NCBI RefSeq assembly: GCF_902706095.1
Contig: NZ_CACSJP010000003.1
Location: 124,001 to 188,000, forward strand
Source of the DNA: Rhizobium sp. 18065
GTDB lineage: Bacteria; Pseudomonadota; Alphaproteobacteria; Rhizobiales; Rhizobiaceae
DNA length: 64,000 nt
Direction: 5' to 3'
Under the pieces are notes generated by a model. That model saw nothing but the letters and a program-made list of their open reading frames with translations. It did not search any database and was not told the origin of the DNA. The stretch's first letter is position 1; each line of letters opens with the position of its first letter. This document shows, piece by piece, positions 53,302 through 61,100 of the stretch. The position numbers and the translations under genes are program-made.

Positions 53302-55035
53302 TTACTCGGCTGCGATCGACATGGGCTGGGGCATTGACTGGGGCATCGGATAGCGCGGCGGCGTCGAGACATTGGCCGGTGTCTTGACCACATCGTCCTT
53401 CGGTCCGAACGAGACCAGTCTGCCGCCCTGGACGACACCGACCATGTCGACATATTGCAGGATGCTGGGTCTGTGGGCGACAAGGATGACGATCCCACCG
53501 CGCTCGCGGACCTTCAGGATCGCCTCGCCGAGCGCCTGTTCACCTTCGGCATCGAGATTGGAATTGGGCTCGTCAAGGACGACCAGGAAAGGATCGTCAT
53601 AGAGCGCCCGGGCAAGAGCCACGCGCTGCCGCTGGCCGGCGGACAGAACCTGTCCGGCCACGCCGATATCCGTCTGGTAACCGCTCGGCATGCGAACGAT
53701 CAGGTCGTGAATGCCTGCAGTCTTTGCGGCCCGGAAGATCTTGCGAGCATTGGCGTCATCATCGAAACGCGAGATGTTTTCGGCGATTGTTCCATCCATC
53801 AGCGAAACATCCTGCGGCAGGTAGCCGATGTTGCTGGTGAAGAACTCCGTCGGCCACTGCTTCAGGTCGGCGCCGTCGACGCGGATCGCACCGCGTAGCG
53901 CAGGCCAGATGCCGAGGATCGACCGGACCAGCGTCGTCTTGCCACCGCCGCTCGGGCCGATCAGCGCCAGCGCCTGTCCCGCCTTCAGTTGGAAACTGAC
54001 ATCGGTCAAAAGCACTGTGCCGGATGTTGGTGCGACGGTTGTGATGTTTTCGACTGTCAGTGTTTCGGACGGAGCGGGAAGGTCGAAGCGGGTATCGGGA
54101 CGATTGAGGACGGCAAGCGTGTCCTTGATCCGGCTCCAGCTACGCCGTGCGGCCATCACGCCCTTCCACTGGGCGATCGCCTGGTCGACAGGTGCAAGCG
54201 CCTTGCCGGTGATGATCGACGAGGCAATGATCGATCCGGCTGACATGTCGCCCTTGATGGTCAGATAAGCGCCGACGCCGAGAATCGCGGACTGAAGCAT
54301 CATGCGCAGTACCTTCGAAATGCCGGCAAACGTGCCGGATATGTCGGAGGTCGCGGTCTGCGCATCGATATGCCGGACATTTGCCTGCTCGAATCGATCG
54401 AGCGCCCGTTCCGTCATGCCCATCGAATAGAGCACATCGCCATTGCGCAGGTGATTGTCGGCCACGACATTGCGATGGACCGCCGTGCGGGTCAGATCGC
54501 GTGCATGGCGGCGCGACAGGAGTTCGGCCGCGAGCGTCAGACAGGAGAGGAAGATGGCGCCACCCAGCGTCAACATGCCGAGCACCGGATGCAGCAGCCA
54601 GACGAAGATCAGGTAGACGGGGATCCATGGCAGGTCGAAAAGTGCGACCGGGCCGGCGCCACTGAGGAAGCCGCGAACGGTGTCGACATCCCGGCCGCGT
54701 TCGGCTGCTTCTGCCGGCGCATAGCCGAAACGTGGCATCTCGATTACCACCTTGTGCACCAGCGGCGCGATCTTGGCGTCGATATTGGCGGCGAAACGCA
54801 CGAGGATCTGTGAACGAATGATGTCGAACAGACCCTGGAACAGATAGAGACCGATCGCGATTGCGGACAACCACAGCAGGGTCGGTACGCTTCCACTGGT
54901 CAGCGCCCGGTCATAGACCTGCATCATGTAGAATGCGCCGGTCAGTGCCAGGATGTTGATGATCCCCGAAAGTCCGAAGACGAACCAGAGAAGACTGCCA
55001 ATGCCGCGGATAGTGTAGCTTGCTTGCTTGCTCAT
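53302..55035 (-). CDS. Type I secretion ABC exporter (PrtD/PrsD family)
   Basis: A 577-residue half-transporter with an N-terminal six-helix membrane domain (LSGIINILALTGAFYMMQVYDRAL is the PrtD-type opening) and a C-terminal nucleotide-binding domain. Walker A GPSGGGKTT is near residue 363; the signature reads VLSAGQRQR near residue 465, with Ala in place of the first Gly of LSGGQ, as common in PrtD exporters. Walker B is FLVVLDEPNSNLD and the H-loop VAHRPS. No N-terminal peptidase-C39 domain, so substrates are exported by a C-terminal signal. It likely serves both adjacent RTX proteins. Confidence 0.92.
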   Translation of the reverse strand: MSKQASYTIRGIGSLLWFVFGLSGIINILALTGAFYMMQVYDRALTSGSVPTLLWLSAIAIGLYLFQGLFDIIRSQILVRFAANIDAKIAPLVHKVVIEMPRFGYAPAEAAERGRDVDTVRGFLSGAGPVALFDLPWIPVYLIFVWLLHPVLGMLTLGGAIFLSCLTLAAELLSRRHARDLTRTAVHRNVVADNHLRNGDVLYSMGMTERALDRFEQANVRHIDAQTATSDISGTFAGISKVLRMMLQSAILGVGAYLTIKGDMSAGSIIASSIITGKALAPVDQAIAQWKGVMAARRSWSRIKDTLAVLNRPDTRFDLPAPSETLTVENITTVAPTSGTVLLTDVSFQLKAGQALALIGPSGGGKTTLVRSILGIWPALRGAIRVDGADLKQWPTEFFTSNIGYLPQDVSLMDGTIAENISRFDDDANARKIFRAAKTAGIHDLIVRMPSGYQTDIGVAGQVLSAGQRQRVALARALYDDPFLVVLDEPNSNLDAEGEQALGEAILKVRERGGIVILVAHRPSILQYVDMVGVVQGGRLVSFGPKDDVVKTPANVSTPPRYPMPQSMPQPMSIAAE

Positions 55036-55060
55036 GATCTTGCCCCTTTGCCCTTGTCTG

Positions 55061-55082
55061 CCCGGCCATGGTCATGGCCGGG
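55061..55082 (-). other. Intercistronic hairpin between the giant peroxidase and exporter genes
   Basis: A near-perfect palindrome with 9-bp arms CCCGGCCAT / ATGGCCGGG and a 4-base centre, located 24 bases after the peroxidase stop. It has no T tract. It could partially terminate or stabilise the message, lowering exporter expression relative to the substrate. Confidence 0.5.
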
Positions 55083-55105
55083 CCGCCCGGTTTGTCGGCC
55101 CCCCG

Positions 55106-58100
55106 TCAGGCAACGCCGAGGAAGTCGTTGGCTGTCAGGTTGTGACGTCCGTGCAGAGCCAGCTCGAAGTCAGCGCCGTCATCCCCTTGGGTATTGCCGC
55201 GGATGACGGTGAATTCCTCGCCCTCGCGCACTTCGTGGGTCACCGTGACGTCGCCGATGCCGGTCATGGTCGTCCCGGCGGTCAGGTGCAGGTTTGTGCC
55301 TGTGCCCGAGAAGTCGATACGGTCGCCGGCCTGGAAGCCATAGATCGTGTCGCCATTGGCGGCGGCCGCGGAATTGAACTTGAACACGTCGTCGCCAAGT
55401 CCCCCGTCCATGATGTTGACGGCACTCGATGCAGTCACCACGTCATGGCCCGAGCCGCCGATGAAGTTCTCGAAGCCATAGAAGGTATCGCTTCCCGTCG
55501 AGCCGCCGCTGACCGAACCACGGCCCATGAAGCCGTTGCCGAGATCGACGGTCAGGCCGCTGCTGTTGACGGCGTAGTCCAGCGTGTCGATGCCATCTTC
55601 ACCATGATAGACATCGTTGCCGTCGTTTGCGGTCGATAGAACGGTGTCGTTGCCAGCACCTGCCCAGACCCTTTCGGCTCCGGCACCGCCTTCGATGATG
55701 TCGTCGCCGGCATCAGCGAAGATGAGGTTGTCACCCTCGCTGCCGAAGATGATATCCCGGCCGGCGCCCGCATGGATTTCGTCAGCGCCGCTGCCGCCCG
55801 TGATGACATCGTCGCCGTCACCGCCGATGATGACATCGTCGCCGGCTTCGCCGCGCAGGATGTCGGCGCCGCCATCGCCGGACAGGACATCGGTTCCGTC
55901 ACCTCCCAGTGCGATGTCATTTCCGGCAGCGCCTTGCAGGACATCACTTGCACCCGTGCCGATCAGTGTCTTGGCCGCGATCGCGGTGGGCGGCGTGACC
56001 ACGTCCCCATCATCATCACCGTCACTGTCGTCATCCTGATCATCATCCGTATCGTCGTCGGCTTCATCGTCGGTGTCGTCCTCATCGGTGTCGTCACCGT
56101 CCGTCTCATCATCCTCATCGTCATCGATACCGCCGACGTCGCCATCATCGTCGTCGTTGTCGACGGTGCCGTCATCCTCATCATCGTCATTCTGATCGTC
56201 ATCGTCGTCCTCATTGTCTGCCCCGTCTTCGAGATCGGACGAGAAGATATCCTCCGGAAGTCCGGTGAGGCCGGTATTGCGCTCGACGATGTCGACGAAG
56301 TTCTGTCCGTCGATGAAGTCCTCATAGAGATCGAAGTTGTCGAAGCGTTCCTTGTAGTAGAAGCGATCGGCCTCCTGCAGGCGGTCGAATTGTTCATGCA
56401 GGATTGCCCAGAAAGTCGAGCCGGCCATGCCGCCGTTGAAATGCGCTTCGGCAAGGCCGCCGACCCAGAGATCGACCCGGTCGATGCCCTTGACGAGACC
56501 GGTGCCGTCAGCCTGGACGGCAACGATGTCGCCATTGATCGCCTTGAACGCATTGACTTGGTCGGCACGCAGGACAAGATCCGGATAGGCCGCCATGAAC
56601 TGGGCGATCACGATGTCGGTCAGGCCATTGCGAGTCTGGAAATCCTGCCAGCTGGAATAGGGGTTCACCGAACCACCATTGGCCGAAAGGAAGCCGACGG
56701 CAAACTTCACGTAAGGGTCCGTCGAATTCTGCAGGCTTGCCTTCACCTGGTTCAGGGTGCCAAGGCCGACATCACGGCCGCGTGCCACATTGAAGGCGAA
56801 GAGATCGGCGCGGATGCGCACCAGGTCATTGCGGACCGCGTCGACTATGTTGAAATCGACTTCTTCTGCCGGCTGCTCGACGATGCCGGCAAGGATCGCG
56901 CCGGTGCCCAGTTGTTCATAGCCGGGCTGCGGGTCGTAGCCCATCGCCTGCAGCTGGATGAGCTGCTCGGGCGTGAACACGTCATTGCTCGGGTTGAGGA
57001 ATGCATCGAACAGATTGACTGAGTAGTTCTGTCCGTCATCGCCCTTGACTGTAATCGTATCACCGATCAGCGAATGGCCGATGCGATAGACGGCGGCGGC
57101 AAATTCGTGGCTGATGCCGGCCGTGGCTTCGGGGTTGTAGGCTTCGAAGCCATGGTCTCCATCACCCTGGATGCCGCCGATCAGCGCATCGGCGAATTCG
57201 GTGAAGACGACGCGCTGGTATTCGGCCTCGTTGACCATCTTGGCCGCCTGGAACAGCTCTTCCGTCGTGCCGGCAAAGCCCGCATCGAGCAATGTGTCGA
57301 TGTGGAAATTGTGGTTGCGGGCCCAGATCGTGTGCATCGAGGTCAGCGTGACGTTTTCATTGGTGCGACCGTCGCCGCCGACATAGTGGTCGAGCAGGTT
57401 GATCACCGGATTGGTGTCGAGCAGCAAGGCATGGTCCGAGCCCATGAAATTGCCGGCAAGCGCACGCACTGTCGCACCATCATAGCTGTTTGTGGCACTG
57501 TTCCACAGGGTGGGATAGTAGCCATCGATCGTGATGCCGCCGGCTGGCAGGCCGGGACCTGTAAACAGCGTGCCTGCTTCGCGATGGTGGTCGAGAAGTT
57601 CGCGCAGGGTCGACATCAGATCGAAGCCGGATGCTGACGGGTCATCTGCGCCCATCAGGATCCGCGAACCGTATCCATGATTGCCATCACTTTCGCGCAG
57701 CAACTGGCCGACAATCATGTTTGAGCCGTAGACTTGGTTCTGGTCGACATAGGCCGAGGTCTTGTTGATATGCTGCGGGATGTCGTCGGCCGATGCCAGT
57801 GGCTCTGCCAGCGAACCACGCGTAAGGTCGGTGAAGTTGGACGCGACAGGTCCTGGAATATCCACACCGTCGATGACGACCTGTCCGGCACCACCCTTGG
57901 GCAGGAAGTCGAGGCCATGGTCGAAATACTGACCAAAGGCCATGAAGAAGATATTGGCCTTGTTAGCGTTGTTTGGCAGATCAAGCTCCTGTTCACCCAG
58001 GACATTGGAGATCTGCCGTGGATCCAGCCCGTCGAAGATCGGATTGAGCGCGCGGTTGATGATCGCTCCCGTGCTGTCGGTGACGACACCTTCGCCGTAA

Positions 58101-61100
58101 CGTGCCTCGGTCAGGCGAATGAACGGCTGATCGGCGGCGCCAAAGCCGGCATTGTCAGCATTATTGCTTTGGCCCGACAGGCTGCGTACACCGACGGCAC
58201 CGTCGGTGTCATCATCGTCGGCAAAGGCTGGCAAACCACGCACGAGGTTGGTGATGCCCGCTACGTCCCTGGCAGTCAGCGTAAACGGACCTGTCGGCTC
58301 GCTGCCACTGTTATCGTCATCGTTGTCGCCATTTGCGCCGATCGGCGAAAGTGTCGGGGTTTGGCCGGTGAACGTGATCGAGTGCGTGCCATTGGACAGG
58401 GTTCTGGTACCATTGGCATTCACCGTCTCGACATAGTCGGCCGGATCGGCACCTTCCGGGATTTCGATGCGATCCTGGGACCGCAAGGTTCCGATCAGCG
58501 TGTCATTGCCACCGTTCGAGCGGAACAGGATACGGTGGGCAGAGGCCAGTCCGCTGAGATTGACGGTATCGTCACCTTCGGAGCCATTAATGGTGATGGT
58601 GTTGAAGTTCAGGCTGGTGCCGTTGAAGTTACCGAGCGTGGTGACATTGTCATTGCCAGCTCCGGTGTTGATGACGATCTCCTCGACATTGTCGAGCTCG
58701 ACAGCAACCTGTCCGTTGCGTGTGATGACGATTTCGGTCGTGTTTAGAAGGTTGGTAATTCCGTTCGCCAGAGCGGCTGCACGGCTGTAGACGACAAAGG
58801 CCTCGTTCGACGCATCCCCCTCGACGCGGATGGTATCGCCGGCGTTGTTGTTGGTCTCGCCGTTGAACCGGTCGCGACCATCGCCGACATTCCAGACCAT
58901 CATATCGTCACCGGCGCCGCCCGTGACGGTATCATCGCCACCACCGCTGAAGATGATGTCATTGCCGCCACCCGCGCTGATCGTGCTTGCCGCCACACCG
59001 CCGACGATGACTTCAGAATTGCCGCCGCCATTGATGTCGTTGGCATCATAATTCACTGAGACCGTTGCAGTGTCGTTGGCGAGGCCATCGGTTGCGGTAT
59101 AGGTGGCGGTCCGGCTTTGCTGTGTGGTGTAGCCGAAAGTTGTCACGCCGCCGGCGCGCCCGACCGTGAACAAGGTCGAGTTTTCGGTCATGCCGCTGAT
59201 CGAGAGCGTTCCGTCCAGATCCACGTCATTGGCCAGCAGTGCCCAGTCCGGCACGTTGAAGTTGCCCTGGATATTGGTAATGACGATGTCATTGCCGGCA
59301 TTGGGCAGATCGTTGGTGGCCGTGACATTGACCCTGGTCTCAGCCACGTTAGACGACAGCAATCCATCGTTGACCGTCACTTCAATCAGACGTTGGGTCG
59401 TGTCGGGATTCTCGGATGTGTTGCGATAGCTGATCGACTGGATGGCGTTCTGATAGGCCGCCAGCGATGCCACCCCTTCCAGGGTCACGACGATGGTCGA
59501 ACCGATGACCTGCGTGGTTGCCGAAATCGCCGCATTTTGCGCGGTCAATGCAGCCGGGATGACAAATTCGTCACCGGCGAAGGCATTGGTCAGGACAATG
59601 CTGGCCGATGCCAGGGTTTCGCCGTCATCGGTGATGCGAGGCAGCGAGGCGATCGCGGTTGCTGCGCCGTTTTCGGTATGGCTGGTCACGATATCGATGG
59701 ACGCTGGATTGGCAGGGATCTCGAAAACCGCGTTGATGCTGACATTGTCGATCGAGAATGACTCCCCAGCGTCCAGCGCATTGTTGGCGCGGAAGCGGAT
59801 GGCGGCATCGGCGGTGAATTGAACATCCGTCGGCAGTGTCACCGAGATGTTTCCACCGTTGTTGCCGTTGAACGTGCGCAGAGTGATGAAGTTTGTTCCG
59901 TCGGCGGCGAATTCGAAGAGAATTTCCTCATCATCTCCAAAGATTGGAAAGGCGGTGACGCCTACGTCGTTGATAGAGAAGGTGATGACCGCCGAGGAGG
60001 CGCCCGCAAGGTTCAGCGCGCGGGTGACAGATGCATTGTCTGCATTGCCAGTCGAGAAGGTCAAAGTGCCGGCGTTGGTAACCTGCACGCTTCCGGCTGT
60101 CGCGCTGCCATTGAGATCGTCTCCGGCCTCGCTCCAAGCGGCATTGAAGCTACCATTGGTGCCGTTGTTGTTGGTATAGGAGCGTGTGCTGAAAGTGTCG
60201 GCCCAGTTGCGGTTGACGATGTCGAAACCGTTGAGTTCAATTTCTGGCGCGATCAGCGAGACAGTGCGGTCGGCGAATTGCAGTTTCTCAATGTTCCACA
60301 GCCGGTCGATGCCGTCTGCAGCCAGTTGCCTGCCGGTGATGGGATCGACTCCGCCGACCGTGGGGTTGACGTGATTTACGGTGAAACTTCCATCGGCGTT
60401 CGCGGTGATTTGATAGTTGGTGAAATTGTCCCAATAGACCGCCGTGTCGATGTCGCCGTCATTGCCGCCTTTGGCGATTTCTCGAACAATGGTAAGCGCA
60501 CCGGGATTGACGACACGATTGAACATCAGTTCGTCGAGCGTGAGGCCGTTGAAGGCGGGCAGGGCGCCAGAAACAGGCGCGCCATCGACATAGTCCGCAA
60601 GCCTCCAGACAACGTCGCCCAGACCATCGACGGTATAGGCGACACCTCCATGCGTGAAGCCGATGCGGACGTTGAGCCAGCTGTCACCGTCGATCACGTC
60701 GTCGCCGCCACGGCCTTCGATCAGGTCGCTGCCGCCGCCGCCAAGCAGAATGTTGCCGTCGTCGAAGGCTATTTCTGCCTCGCGGGCAGCCTCTCCCACG
60801 GTAATGCTGTTCTGTACGAGATCGCCGAGCAGTTGACGAAGACCGGTGATGCGATCAATGCCCGCCTGGCTCAGGTGGTGATTGACCATGGTGCCTTCGG
60901 CGCCGGCAAGGTTCGCTCCTGGATTTACCTCCGGCTCGGCCGGCGGTGTCGTCGTGAAGGCGGTCGCGCGGTCATCGCCCTTCAGGACATCGTCCGATTT
61001 GTAACCGGACAAGCCTTCGACTGCGTCGAAGCGGTTGCGCAGGATATCCTGCTGCTCCGTCGTGAAGATGGGACGTAGCAGATCAGCATCTGCGGCCTTG

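Noticed and set aside
55772..57022. Plus-strand 416-codon frame rich in Ile and Val in the peroxidase region
   Set aside because: It is the reverse reading of the Asp-rich tract (GAC/GAT read as GTC/ATC), giving false hydrophobic segments.
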